From Fimbriimonadaceae bacterium (GTDB lineage Bacteria > Armatimonadota > Fimbriimonadia > Fimbriimonadales > Fimbriimonadaceae), in contig CP075364.1 in NCBI GenBank assembly GCA_019454105.1, forward strand, positions 1,491,362 through 1,555,361: 64,000 nucleotides of DNA, in the 5' to 3' direction. Numbering within the stretch: position 1 is the stretch's first letter; each line of letters begins with the position of its first letter. Of this stretch, positions 8,418 through 17,003 are shown piece by piece. The position numbers were made by a program, and so were the translations under genes. The notes under the pieces were generated by a model. It did no database searches. It was not told the DNA's origin and saw only the letters and a list, made by a program, of their open reading frames with translations.

Positions 8418-9389
8418 ATGATCCCATCCATGGACGGAGGACGGATTCGATTGTGCCAGTTGCCGACGCCCGTCCATCAGTTGCACCGGCTCAGCCAGGA
8501 GCTCGATATCGACCTCTGGATCAAGCGAGACGACCTCACCGGATTTGCCGGAGGCGGCAATAAGGGACGCAAGCTCGAGTACCTCATGGCCCAAGCCCTG
8601 AAACAGAACGCCGAAGTGATCGTGACTTGCGGGTCCCGACAGTCTAATTTCGTCCGTCAACTTGGCGGGGCCTGTGCCGTCCTTGGCCTCCGATGTGTGG
8701 CCGCCGTCATGAGATTGCCCTACGAGGGGCCGCTGGGCAAGCCTGCGGCCCCGTGCCCTGCCGAAGGAGGCAACGTCGTTCTCGACGACCTCTTTGGGGT
8801 CGAGCTCTATCTTTACGACGACGGGCCTTGGGAAGACCTCTTCGGCCACGCTTCTGACCTGGCCGCCCGCGAACGTGAAAACGGCCGATCTGTGTTCGAA
8901 GTCCCGATCGGTGGGAGCTCACCCCTGGGGGCCTTTGCCTTTGCAGAAGCCGCCTGCGAGGTCGAGACCGATTTCGACGCGATCGTGGTGCCCACCAGTA
9001 GTGGCAGCACCCATGCTGGCTTGGCCTGGGCTTTCCACGGAACGTCAACGAAGGTCTTCGGGATCGCCTGCGACCCAGAACAAGACTTGTTGGACGATGT
9101 TTGCCGGCTAGCGGGAGGGATCGATGAATTGACGGGGACCAAAAAGGGGCTCCTTCTCCAGGATCTAAGTCTCAACCGGGAGTATGTCGGAGAGGGCTAC
9201 GGGGTCGCGAGCCGGGCTGGAATCGAGGCCCAGCGGCTCATGGCCCGTCGAGAAGCCATCCTCCTTGACCCTGTCTATTCGGCCAAGGCGTTCTCAGGGC
9301 TTCTCGGACTCGCTCGGTCGGGCGAGCTCGGTGGCAAGACCTTGTTCTGGCACACGGGCGGGTTCCCGTCCCTTTTCGCCACGCCATAG
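8418..9389 (+). CDS. D-cysteine desulfhydrase / ACC deaminase-like PLP enzyme
   Basis: Fold-type II PLP enzyme of the 1-aminocyclopropane-1-carboxylate deaminase/D-cysteine desulfhydrase family, releasing ammonia and a keto acid from small D- or cyclopropyl amino acids. The N-terminal LPTPVHQL and WIKRDDLTG match family starts; the PLP lysine lies in GGGNKGRKLEYL. The phosphate-binding turn is SSGSTHAGLAW, and HTGGFPSLFA closes the protein. Similarity to E. coli DcyD supports desulfhydrase more than ACC deaminase, but substrate is not decided. The start is uncertain: GTG at 8391, ATG at 8418 or ATG at 8430; I prefer 8418 for length. Its 3' end overlaps the converging DUF2752 gene by 96 bases. 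Confidence 0.82.
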   Translation: MIPSMDGGRIRLCQLPTPVHQLHRLSQELDIDLWIKRDDLTGFAGGGNKGRKLEYLMAQALKQNAEVIVTCGSRQSNFVRQLGGACAVLGLRCVAAVMRLPYEGPLGKPAAPCPAEGGNVVLDDLFGVELYLYDDGPWEDLFGHASDLAARERENGRSVFEVPIGGSSPLGAFAFAEAACEVETDFDAIVVPTSSGSTHAGLAWAFHGTSTKVFGIACDPEQDLLDDVCRLAGGIDELTGTKKGLLLQDLSLNREYVGEGYGVASRAGIEAQRLMARREAILLDPVYSAKAFSGLLGLARSGELGGKTLFWHTGGFPSLFATP

Positions 9390-9848
9390 CCACCTTGGGA
9401 CGCGGTCCTGCAAGGGGTACTGGGTGGTCATGAACCTGAAGCCGCCGACGACCAAGACCACGACGATCAAGGCCGTCACCACGGTCGTGACCGGCTTCGA
9501 ATCGCTCTGAAAACGTCGGCCCCGCGCCCAACCATAAAGGCAAGCGAAAGCTGAAAGCGTGAAGGCGACATAGAGCACTGGCCCGAGAAGGTTTGACTGC
9601 CAAGACTTGGCCAAGTCTCCTTGAAGAAGGGCCGTCCAACTGGTCGTGAGTCCGCAACCCGGACACGGCCGGCCAAAGAGCACGACCGAACCGCAGGGCG
9701 GCAGACCGAGCTGCTGGTGGGTGCCGTGCCCGGCCGGATCAGGCTTGAGCACCCAGGCACCGAGCCCGGTCGCGACGGCCCAAACCAAGAACCAGACCAA
9801 CTGGCCTCTCAGTCCCTTTCGGTCAGAGACGGGTTCAAAGAGCTTCAT
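9294..9848 (-). CDS. DUF2752 membrane protein
   Basis: Small membrane protein of the DUF2752 family, function unknown. The signature is clear: PCGSVVLFGRPCPGCGLTTS, with cysteines in the CPxCGLT motif (about residues 52-70) at the membrane face. Three hydrophobic helices are visible, followed by a charged tail (REPARVPEQGLATELARP) of about 27 residues that is encoded entirely inside the 3' end of the converging PLP-enzyme gene. That tail is longer than needed for the fold and may be an extension produced by loss of an earlier stop. The 5' end overlaps truB by 14 bases on the same strand. Confidence 0.78.
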   Translation of the reverse strand: MKLFEPVSDRKGLRGQLVWFLVWAVATGLGAWVLKPDPAGHGTHQQLGLPPCGSVVLFGRPCPGCGLTTSWTALLQGDLAKSWQSNLLGPVLYVAFTLSAFACLYGWARGRRFQSDSKPVTTVVTALIVVVLVVGGFRFMTTQYPLQDRVPRWLWRGEKGREPARVPEQGLATELARPSESEKP

Positions 9849-10707
9849 GGAGCGCTTCTTCTGGCAAGACGCACTCGGGATGTAGGACGCTTCCCTCCAC
9901 CCTCGCGACGCTTAGGACGCGGCCATCGGGATCAACGAGCCCGACATGAGACTCGGGCGGGGCCTCTTGCACTCGAACGAACTGCCCAGTCCTCACCCGG
10001 GCCACTTGGCCCCAGTTCAACCTGAGCAGCGGCATGGGGGGCAACGCCTGGTCAAGCGGAATCAACCCAGAGGGTGTGACGTCTTCGAGGAGCACCGAGT
10101 CTTCGATGTGGAACTTGCCGACTTGAGTCCTTTCGAGGGCGACGACGTGAGCCCCGCACCCGACTGCCTGACCCAAGTCATGGGCCAGGGTCCTGACGTA
10201 AGTTCCTCCCGAACAAACGATCCGAAAGTCGGCCTCGGAACCGTGCACACCCACTAACTCGAACTCATCCACGAAGACCCGCCTTGACTGTCGGGCCACT
10301 TCCTCCCCCTTGCGAGCATAGTCGTACATCGGCCTTCCCGCCACCTTAACGGCGCTGAAGACCGGCGGTAACTGGTCTACCTCGCCTCTGAAGGAGGGTA
10401 AGCAATCCTGAACCCTGTCCGCCAGGCTATTGGGAACGTCCAAGGTCGTGACCACGGTGCCTTCGGAGTCGTAGGTGTTGGTCTCCTCTCCGAACCGAAA
10501 AGTGCCGACATACTCCTTCGGCTCAAGTGGGAGGTATTGCAAGAATCGAGTGGCAGGCCCAACGGCTAGGACCAGGAGTCCAGTCGCGATCGGATCGAGA
10601 GTCCCAGCGTGCCCGACCCTTCGAGTTCCGAGCCGCTTTCGGACTTGATGCACCACGTCGTGGGACGTGATCCCTTCCGGCTTGTCGATCAGGAGGACCC
10701 CAAGCAC
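9835..10707 (-). CDS. truB: tRNA pseudouridine(55) synthase
   Basis: Converts U55 of tRNA T-loops to pseudouridine. The N-terminal GVLLIDKPEGITSHDVV and the catalytic aspartate motif GHAGTLDPIATGLL are textbook TruB, followed by TRFLQY, KEYVG and a PUA-like C-terminal part. The length of 290 residues is normal. It overlaps nrnA by 19 bases at its 5' end and DUF2752 by 14 bases at its 3' end. The nrnA-truB pairing is widely conserved next to ribosome-maturation genes, though infB and rbfA are not in this window. Confidence 0.96.
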   Translation of the reverse strand: MLGVLLIDKPEGITSHDVVHQVRKRLGTRRVGHAGTLDPIATGLLVLAVGPATRFLQYLPLEPKEYVGTFRFGEETNTYDSEGTVVTTLDVPNSLADRVQDCLPSFRGEVDQLPPVFSAVKVAGRPMYDYARKGEEVARQSRRVFVDEFELVGVHGSEADFRIVCSGGTYVRTLAHDLGQAVGCGAHVVALERTQVGKFHIEDSVLLEDVTPSGLIPLDQALPPMPLLRLNWGQVARVRTGQFVRVQEAPPESHVGLVDPDGRVLSVARVEGSVLHPECVLPEEALHEAL

Positions 10708-11696
10708 TCCCTCATCGCCTCCACGATCGTCCTTTCAGCCTCCTCCAGCGGCATGTCCAGGGTCACGCCGCTCGCATTCCTGTGCCCGCCACCGCCTAGC
10801 CTCTGGGCGACCGCTGCCACGTCGTATTCCCCTTTGGAACGAAGGCTCCCTTTGGCGACGCCGTTTGCCCCCGCCCGGACCACGGCCGCGATCTTCACCC
10901 GGTCGATGCTCAGAATCTCGTTCACGATGCCCTCGGTGTGCTCGTCCGTCGCCCCAAGCGTCAGATACAGCTCGGGCTTCAACGTGGCCCAGGCAATAGC
11001 TCCCTGTTCCGTATGCTGGAGTTGGTTCAGAGCCGCCCCAAGCAACCGGACCGCTGCTTCGCTACGGGACGAGTAAACATGATGGGTGACCCGGCTCAGG
11101 TTGGCCCCGGCCTCGATAAGCCTGGCCGCCTGGTGAAGCGATTCGGCCGTGGCGTTCGGATACCGAAAGCAGCCGGTGTCGGTGACGATCCCGGTGAGGA
11201 GGCACTCGGCGATCTCCGGGGTCAGCCCAGGCCCTGCCTGGTCGAGCAGGTCGGTGAGGATGCACGCAGTCGCCGGGGCCCTCGTATCGACAATCCGGAG
11301 GTCTCCAGGGCTTTCATGAGGCACGTGGTGGTCGACAATGATCAGCCTGGACAAGGAGCGGAACGTGTCTTGGTGCCTTCCCAGCCGATCGAGCGAATCT
11401 AAGTCGACGACGATTCCCAAATCAAACTCCTTATCGGGGCTTTCCAGCCTGATTCGGTCGACCGCGGGCAAGAACTCGAGATACGACGGGGGCGAATGGT
11501 GGCAAAGGACATCGTTCGCCACTCCCAAAGCGGAGAGCCAAAGAGACACCCCCAGGGCCGAGCCGATCGCGTCTCCATCTGGGTTTAGGTGTGTGCCGAT
11601 CACGACACGTTCGGCACCCCGCGACCAATCGACAAACCTGTCGACCATGTCCGGAGTGAGGGTTGGGATCGGACCGACGCCGCTCACTTGGCGCAT
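10689..11696 (-). CDS. nrnA: DHH-family nanoRNase/pAp phosphatase
   Basis: Bifunctional oligoribonuclease and 3'-phosphoadenosine-5'-phosphate phosphatase of the NrnA family, clearing 2-5-mer RNAs and pAp in the cytosol. DHH-domain metal motifs are visible in order: HLNPDGDAIGSAL, the VVDLD segment, VDHHVPHE and a later VTDTGCFRY. The DHHA1 substrate-binding loop is GGGGHRNASG near the C-terminus. The length of 335 residues is standard. It is translationally linked to truB (19-base overlap). It is shorter than RecJ, and a separate RecJ is encoded at 32 kb, so the NrnA assignment is preferred. Confidence 0.93.
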   Translation of the reverse strand: MRQVSGVGPIPTLTPDMVDRFVDWSRGAERVVIGTHLNPDGDAIGSALGVSLWLSALGVANDVLCHHSPPSYLEFLPAVDRIRLESPDKEFDLGIVVDLDSLDRLGRHQDTFRSLSRLIIVDHHVPHESPGDLRIVDTRAPATACILTDLLDQAGPGLTPEIAECLLTGIVTDTGCFRYPNATAESLHQAARLIEAGANLSRVTHHVYSSRSEAAVRLLGAALNQLQHTEQGAIAWATLKPELYLTLGATDEHTEGIVNEILSIDRVKIAAVVRAGANGVAKGSLRSKGEYDVAAVAQRLGGGGHRNASGVTLDMPLEEAERTIVEAMRECLGSS

Positions 11697-11726
11697 TTTA
11701 GCCGCATTCCTCTCAAAATTCCAGGC

Positions 11727-12734
11727 TCAACCGCTCTTTCGGCCACGTTGAAGGGCGACCGCCAGCAATATGATCGCCCCTTTCGCGAATCCTTGCCAAT
11801 TAGGGTTCACGTTCGTGATCACGAGCATGTTGTTGATGATCCCCAGTACGAGGACTCCAGCGGCCGTCTTGAGGACGTTCGCTTGCCCGCCGGCCAAACT
11901 CGTTCCCCCGATCGCGACAGCGGCGATCGCGTCGAGCTCATAGAAAACAGCCGTCTGCGACGACGACACTGAGTTGAGACGGGCTGCCAGGAACACGGCC
12001 CCGAGGCCGGTCAAAAGTCCGAGGGTCATGAAGCTGCCGAGCTTGACCCACCGAGTCCGGACTCCCGCCAGGTTGGCGGCCTGCTCGTTGCCGCCGACAG
12101 CCACGAGGTTCCGTCCAAAAACCGTCCGCTCAAGAAACCACCATCCTGCCAGCGAGACGATCAGAAAGACCAGGATCGGCCAAGTCAGGACGAGTTGAGC
12201 TCCAGAGGAGTCTGTGACCATCGGCAGTGGGATTCCCTGGCTGGCGAACGACTCGAAGAGGCCTTGGCTCTTCCCTGCGACCTGGCCCGCGTCCGCTGCC
12301 ACCAGCGCCATGCTTCGGTACCCCACCAAGCCGCACAAGGTGACCACAAACGGCGTGACACCGCCCCAGGCGACAAGAACACCGCTCAGGGCCCCTCCCA
12401 AGGTTCCGACCAGAAGCATGACCAGGACGCCTGTTAAGACGGCGGGCAACTCAGATCCTGGCCCCATGGCTTGGTTCATCGCTTGAAGCCCGACGACACC
12501 GCAGAGAGCGGCCAGACTGCCGACCGAGAGATCGATACCGCCGGCCACGATGACGAGGGTCATTCCGACCGCGATGATGCCGACGACAGCGTTTTGGCTG
12601 AGAAGGTTGCGCAGGTTCTCAGGCCGGAAAAAGACACCCGGCTGAAGGAAGGCGTTCGCCGCTACGAGCAAGGCCAAAGCGATGAAGACGCCGTTTGTTT
12701 GAAGGAACCGGAGTACCGGGGCACTGTCTGGCAA
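11727..12734 (-). CDS. RbsC-type ABC transporter permease (orphan)
   Basis: Inner-membrane permease of the ribose/galactose/autoinducer-2 importer class (BPD_transp_2). Visible family features include NLLSQNAVVGIIAVGMT, VAGGIDLSVGS, TPFVVTLCG, the cytoplasmic VGGNEQAANLAGV coupling helix and AVAIGGTSLAGGQ. About ten hydrophobic helices fit in 335 residues. Normally such permeases sit beside an RbsA-type ATPase and a periplasmic sugar-binding protein. Neither is found next to it here, so partners must be encoded elsewhere. The substrate cannot be inferred from the permease alone. It is downstream of tRNA-Gln on the same strand. Confidence 0.9.
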   Translation of the reverse strand: MPDSAPVLRFLQTNGVFIALALLVAANAFLQPGVFFRPENLRNLLSQNAVVGIIAVGMTLVIVAGGIDLSVGSLAALCGVVGLQAMNQAMGPGSELPAVLTGVLVMLLVGTLGGALSGVLVAWGGVTPFVVTLCGLVGYRSMALVAADAGQVAGKSQGLFESFASQGIPLPMVTDSSGAQLVLTWPILVFLIVSLAGWWFLERTVFGRNLVAVGGNEQAANLAGVRTRWVKLGSFMTLGLLTGLGAVFLAARLNSVSSSQTAVFYELDAIAAVAIGGTSLAGGQANVLKTAAGVLVLGIINNMLVITNVNPNWQGFAKGAIILLAVALQRGRKSG

Positions 12735-12772
12735 GGGGCCAGAAGTCTAGCCGATCAGGGCCTCAGTGGTTT

Positions 12773-12846
12773 TGGCTGCCCGACAGGGACTCGAACCCCA
12801 ACTATCGGAACCAGAATCCGGTGTCCTACCATTAGACGATCGGGCA
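12773..12846 (-). tRNA. tRNA-Gln (anticodon CUG)
   Basis: Read on the minus strand, the molecule has a 7-bp acceptor stem (TGCCCGA/TCGGGCA), a D arm with AATGGTAGG, an anticodon loop TTCTGGT giving CUG, a T arm with TTCGAGT, discriminator G and an encoded CCA (12773-12775). The core closely resembles bacterial tRNA-Gln. The outermost anticodon-stem pair would be C27-A43, a mismatch where E. coli has C-G. It lies between the permease and the STAS-like gene. Confidence 0.93.
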
Positions 12847-12951
12847 GGCCGGTTGGGATTGTGACCCAATCGCCCTTCGCCAGGAGGGTCCCGACGCCGG
12901 ACGGCAGCCCCAAGGGATCGACTCCCCTGGCGGCCGCCATCCCGCGTTCGC

Positions 12952-13299
12952 TCAAGCCGCCGCTGAGTAAGCGTAGTACCGCTCGACGCCCTCCAGCACT
13001 TGCTGAAGGCGGTTGTGAGTGTGCATGGCGACCTCGTCTTCGTTCCGAGTCACCATCACGATTTGGGACGCCCCGCTCGCCAGGGCAGTCTCACGGGCCT
13101 CGGTGAAGGCCTCTTGAGCAAAACCGTCCATTTTGCGGGCATAGGCATAGTCGATCACGAACTGGAACCCGTTAGGTCGTTCCGAGTCCAAAAGACGATG
13201 GAGATCTTCGAGAAAGGCGCGGCATTCACCGGCAGTGATGCAGCCTCCGAACGAGGCTTCAAGCACCGATGTCGAGGGGTTCCAATTCAAGCTGTACAT
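12952..13299 (-). CDS. Small STAS-like protein (uncharacterised)
   Basis: A 115-residue soluble protein with no clear named match. The pattern of short strands and amphipathic helices (VLEASFGGCITAGECRAF, then FQFVIDYAYARKMDG, then SQIVMVTRNEDE) resembles the STAS/SpoIIAA-like fold or the small activator-response proteins of that fold. I chose the ATG at 13299; a TTG at 13314 is possible. It is divergent from clpP with about 265 bases between, which holds no other gene I can support. The functional assignment is fold-level inference only. Confidence 0.6.
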   Translation of the reverse strand: MYSLNWNPSTSVLEASFGGCITAGECRAFLEDLHRLLDSERPNGFQFVIDYAYARKMDGFAQEAFTEARETALASGASQIVMVTRNEDEVAMHTHNRLQQVLEGVERYYAYSAAA

Positions 13300-13565
13300 T
13301 GTCTCAAGTACCAATCGCAGGAGGGTTGGCCCGAACTCTCAAGCCCCAAACCCACAGTTCGTTTGTTCACCATCGCGCCGGTCTCTTACCTGGCAGGCCT
13401 TGGGGTATGGGCCCAACACTAGGGTTCCTATCGGGGAATGAGCACCGCCACACGGCTGACCGACAATCCAAACGAGTCCCGAGCGAGGGCCACGGCTGTC
13501 AGCCGAGCCACCGCTTGGGCAAGTAATATTCGAAAGGTCGATCTTGGGGTCGATCGGAGTCAAGG

Positions 13566-14165
13566 ATGAGCGAAAGCAACATGGGTGTACCGTTTGTCAT
13601 CGAGCAGACCGCGCGCGGCGAGCGCAGTTACGACATTTGGAGCAGACTGCTCAAGGATCGTATCGTTTTTCTGGGTACAGCGGTCGACGACTATGTCGCC
13701 AACCTGATTATCGCCCAACTGCTCTTTCTGGAAAAGGAAGACCCGGACAAGGACATCGACTTCTACATTCACAGCCCAGGCGGCATGGTGAGCGCCGGAC
13801 TCGCCATCTACGACACGATGCGCATGATCAAACCGGACGTCTCGACGACGTGCGTTGGTCAAGCCGCCAGCATGGGAGCCGTCCTCTTGGCAGGCGGGGC
13901 CAAGGGCAAGCGGTTCGCCCTTCAAAACGCGCGGGTCATGATCCACCAGGTGAGCGGTGGAGCCCAAGGTCAGCTCGCAGACATGAAGATCGCGATCCAA
14001 GAAGCTGACCGATACATGAAGATCTTGACTAAGATTATTGCCGATGCTTGCGGCAAGGACGTCGAAACAGTCGGCAAGGACATGGACCGCGACTACTGGA
14101 TGAGCGCCGATGACGCGGCTTCTTACGGTATCGTGGATAAAGTTCTCGCCCCGGGCGAACGATAA
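13566..14165 (+). CDS. clpP: ATP-dependent Clp protease proteolytic subunit
   Basis: Serine peptidase subunit that forms the tetradecameric ClpP barrel. The catalytic serine is in [11 protein letters not shown], the histidine in [10 protein letters not shown], and an Asp lies in the following segment; DFYIHSPGG is the usual substrate-groove strand. The length of 199 residues is normal. GGAG about ten bases upstream supports the ATG at 13566. clpX follows after 21 bases with its own AAGAAGGA site, so the two form an operon. Confidence 0.97.
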   Translation: MSESNMGVPFVIEQTARGERSYDIWSRLLKDRIVFLGTAVDDYVANLIIAQLLFLEKEDPDKDIDFYIHSPGGMVSAGLAIYDTMRMIKPDVSTTCVGQAASMGAVLLAGGAKGKRFALQNARVMIHQVSGGAQGQLADMKIAIQEADRYMKILTKIIADACGKDVETVGKDMDRDYWMSADDAASYGIVDKVLAPGER

Positions 14166-14186
14166 TCCTCCAAGAAGGACTCGGTA

Positions 14187-15503
14187 ATGGCTAAACCAGA
14201 CGAGCGTCGCGACCGTTGTTGTCTTTGTGGGAAAGGGAAAGAGCAGGTTCCCAAACTCATCGTGGGTCTCCATGGTGCTGTCTGCTCTGACTGCGTCGAT
14301 CTCTGCAACGACATCCTGCAAAACGAAGGCGGATCTCCGCGAGAAGGCACCAAGGGGGTCGCGTCAGACCCAGCAGTCAAGCCGAAGGCGGCCAGCGTCC
14401 CGAGCGGCCTGAACCCGGCCAAGCTGCCAAAGCCCAAAGAGATCGTCGGCTTCCTGGATCAGTACGTTATTGGCCAAGACCTGGCCAAGCGGGCGCTCTC
14501 GGTGGCTGTCTACAACCATTACAAGAGGGTCCAAGACCGGGACACCGACGGAGTCGAGCTTCAGAAGAGCAACATCCTCATGGTCGGCCCGACCGGATCT
14601 GGCAAGACTTTGCTAGCCCAAACCCTGGCGAGAATGCTCCATGTGCCGTTCGCCATCGCCGATGCGACTGCCCTCACCGAGGCCGGATACGTGGGCGAAG
14701 ACGTCGAGAACATCCTCCTCAAGCTCTTTCAGTCTGCGGAACAGATGGACTCTCGGAACGCCAAGGAGCTTTGTGAGCGCGGGATCATCTATGTCGATGA
14801 GATCGACAAGATCAGCCGAAAATCGGACAATCCCTCGATCACACGGGACGTCAGCGGCGAAGGGGTGCAACAAGCCCTGCTCAAGATCCTTGAGGGGACC
14901 CAAGCCAATGTCCCGCCGCAAGGCGGGCGGAAGCACCCTCAACAGGAGTACCTTCAGGTCGACACCAGGAACATCCTCTTTATCTGCGGGGGCGCCTTCG
15001 AGGGTCTCAGCGACATCATTCTCCGGAGACAAAAGGAGAACGTCATGGGGTTCCGAGCCGACCCGCAGAGCAAGTCGGACCGAACCAAGGACATTCTCCG
15101 CGCCGTCAACCCCGAAGACCTGCTCAAGTTTGGCTTGATCCCAGAATTCATCGGACGCCTCCCGGTCATCACGACTTTGGACGAGTTGGACGAAGAAGCC
15201 CTGATCAAGATCCTTACGGAACCCAAGAACGCGATCATCAAGCAATACTCCAAGTTCTTCGAGCTCGATGGGGTCGAACTCGTGCTGGAGCCCGGCGCAT
15301 TGCACGAGATCGCCCAAGAGTCGCTTCGCCGTAAGACTGGAGCTCGGGCCTTGAGATCGATCATCGAGCAGACGATGCTGGAAGTGATGTACGAGGTGCC
15401 GAGCAACGACCAGATCAAGCGGGTCGTCGTGCCGGCAGGCGTCCTGAGCCAAAACCGGCGACCGTTGCTCTTGACTGCCGAAGAGATCAAGCAAGCGAGC
15501 TGA
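14187..15503 (+). CDS. clpX: Clp protease ATP-binding unfoldase subunit
   Basis: Hexameric AAA+ unfoldase feeding substrates to ClpP. The N-terminal zinc domain has two CxxC pairs (CCLCGKG and VCSDCVDLC). Walker A is GPTGSGKT, Walker [11 protein letters not shown], and the pore and sensor regions ([21 protein letters not shown]) are intact. The ClpP-docking loop reads ENVMGFRAD, so the usual IGF/LGF tripeptide is MGF here. The length of 438 residues is normal. A strong hairpin lies just past the stop at 15516. Confidence 0.97.
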   Translation: MAKPDERRDRCCLCGKGKEQVPKLIVGLHGAVCSDCVDLCNDILQNEGGSPREGTKGVASDPAVKPKAASVPSGLNPAKLPKPKEIVGFLDQYVIGQDLAKRALSVAVYNHYKRVQDRDTDGVELQKSNILMVGPTGSGKTLLAQTLARMLHVPFAIADATALTEAGYVGEDVENILLKLFQSAEQMDSRNAKELCERGIIYVDEIDKISRKSDNPSITRDVSGEGVQQALLKILEGTQANVPPQGGRKHPQQEYLQVDTRNILFICGGAFEGLSDIILRRQKENVMGFRADPQSKSDRTKDILRAVNPEDLLKFGLIPEFIGRLPVITTLDELDEEALIKILTEPKNAIIKQYSKFFELDGVELVLEPGALHEIAQESLRRKTGARALRSIIEQTMLEVMYEVPSNDQIKRVVVPAGVLSQNRRPLLLTAEEIKQAS

Positions 15504-15515
15504 AAATCGCTCTCA

Positions 15516-15549
15516 GCGACCCAAGAGACTACTTCTTGGGTCGCTTCTT
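15516..15549. terminator. Bidirectional hairpin terminator after clpX
   Basis: An 11-bp perfect inverted repeat (GCGACCCAAGA / TCTTGGGTCGC, 15516-15526 and 15534-15544) with a 7-base loop is followed by TTCTT on the plus strand. On the minus strand it is followed within ten bases by a TTTT run. The right arm codes for the last residues (KKRPKK) and stop of the converging gene, so one structure can end both transcripts. Confidence 0.75.
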
Positions 15550-16974
15550 GACTGGTTGAGCCCTCGACCCAGACCGACTCGTCAGAGCATTCGCCGTGTC
15601 GCGAGGCTGGGTCAGGTTTCGAGAAGCCGTGAAGTCTTGACGGTAGCGAAGTTGCCTGACGGCCAAGTGCTCGATGTCTGCGAGCCGTGCGCGGTCTCTG
15701 ATGCCGTACTTCGCGGCCAGGGACTCGACCACACCCGCGACATCACGAATGTTGCCTATGTTGACTTTCCGGTCCATGAGGGTCGCCAGTCCAGCCTCAG
15801 ACCGGAACACGTCTCCGGCCCTTACCTGCTGACGTACGCCACCGAGCGAGACATTGAGGATTTCGTTCGCAGGGAAGAACTGCTCGTAAGCCGATCGCAA
15901 TTGCGCGGTTTGGAAAGGTTCTCGGCGGCCCGCGCGCTGGAACACAGCGATCAGCCGCTTGTCTCGGATGATCGCGAGGGCTGCCTCATAGCCAGTGAGT
16001 TCTTGCCCTGACTCTAGGTCGATGGCGACCAAAAAGCCGTCGTCCGTCACCTCAAGCCCGAACCGACGGAAATCGTCTTCGAACGCACGAGGCTGGCTCT
16101 GCTTATACGACCTGAGAAGTCTTCCCAACGACCCGCGGCCATCAACCAGACTCGCGAACTGGATGAGCCCGACGCTCACGAATCCTGTGTCATAGGTATT
16201 GACCGAGTCGAAGCCTCCTTCCAGAAGAGAGACGGCCGACATGATCTTCAAGTCGCGCAAGTTGATTCCGGCCAAGGTCGCGAGACGGTTCAGCTGGTTC
16301 GGCTCCAGGGCCGAGACCGGAGTGCCTGCGGACATGACTCCCTCAGCGAACCGATAGTACGCGTACTTTCGGCGAACCTTGACATGGTCTTCATAGGTGA
16401 GCGTCAAACCCTCATCGAAAACAACCATATGGCGCATGGGTTGGGCGGGCGCGACAAGCCTTGGCGGTGCGCCGACCAAAGCTAAGAGCCCTGGCGGGCA
16501 TGGCAATGGATCCGGTGGAGGGATCGGCGAAACCTCTGTCACTCCCTCACCTTTTCGACTGGAGGGCTTCACAGCCGGGGCGCCGCTGGCAGGATCCGAA
16601 CCTCCTTGATTGAGCCTGAGACATTCGGCGTTGGCCCACAGTTCGTCCGCGGCATATCGCCTTTCGATCCAAGACGTCCAAGCGCGTTGCTCCGGAGTCG
16701 TCCCGGTCAGGTCTTTCTTGGGATCGACCTTCCCTGGCTGGATGATTTTATAGACCTCGCGGATCCAAACTGATCCATCGGGTGTCTGACGCGGTTGCCA
16801 AGCGCATTCCAGGTCTCCGGAACGGCCGATCGTGTACCGCCCGTCCGCAGACCAGTACTCGACGATCTGCTGCCGCTCGGCCCTCTGAAAGAGCTCTTGT
16901 CCTTGAATCCCAGCCACGGCGAAAACCAAGCCGATCCAAGCAACGCTCTTGAGCTTCCCGTAATGATCAGTCAT
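15529..16974 (-). CDS. Secreted protein with lysozyme-like domain (putative)
   Basis: No named family recognised. A signal peptide is likely (hydrophobic residues about 11-24). A polar N-terminal region (to about 180, with a Pro-rich stretch near 150-175) precedes a helical domain. Its core reads SLLEGGFDSVNTYDTG then SVGLIQFA. Glu252 and Asp262 followed by a GLIQF-like strand recall the E...GLxQ pattern of lysozyme-like muramidases, so peptidoglycan cleavage or binding is plausible. The tail is basic (PVKKRPKK). It converges on clpX and is downstream of nothing obvious. The muramidase idea is inference from one motif; it could equally be a non-catalytic binding domain. Confidence 0.6.
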   Translation of the reverse strand: MTDHYGKLKSVAWIGLVFAVAGIQGQELFQRAERQQIVEYWSADGRYTIGRSGDLECAWQPRQTPDGSVWIREVYKIIQPGKVDPKKDLTGTTPEQRAWTSWIERRYAADELWANAECLRLNQGGSDPASGAPAVKPSSRKGEGVTEVSPIPPPDPLPCPPGLLALVGAPPRLVAPAQPMRHMVVFDEGLTLTYEDHVKVRRKYAYYRFAEGVMSAGTPVSALEPNQLNRLATLAGINLRDLKIMSAVSLLEGGFDSVNTYDTGFVSVGLIQFASLVDGRGSLGRLLRSYKQSQPRAFEDDFRRFGLEVTDDGFLVAIDLESGQELTGYEAALAIIRDKRLIAVFQRAGRREPFQTAQLRSAYEQFFPANEILNVSLGGVRQQVRAGDVFRSEAGLATLMDRKVNIGNIRDVAGVVESLAAKYGIRDRARLADIEHLAVRQLRYRQDFTASRNLTQPRDTANALTSRSGSRAQPVKKRPKK

Positions 16975-17003
16975 CGTGTCTCACCGGACTTGAGAGATTT
17001 GTA

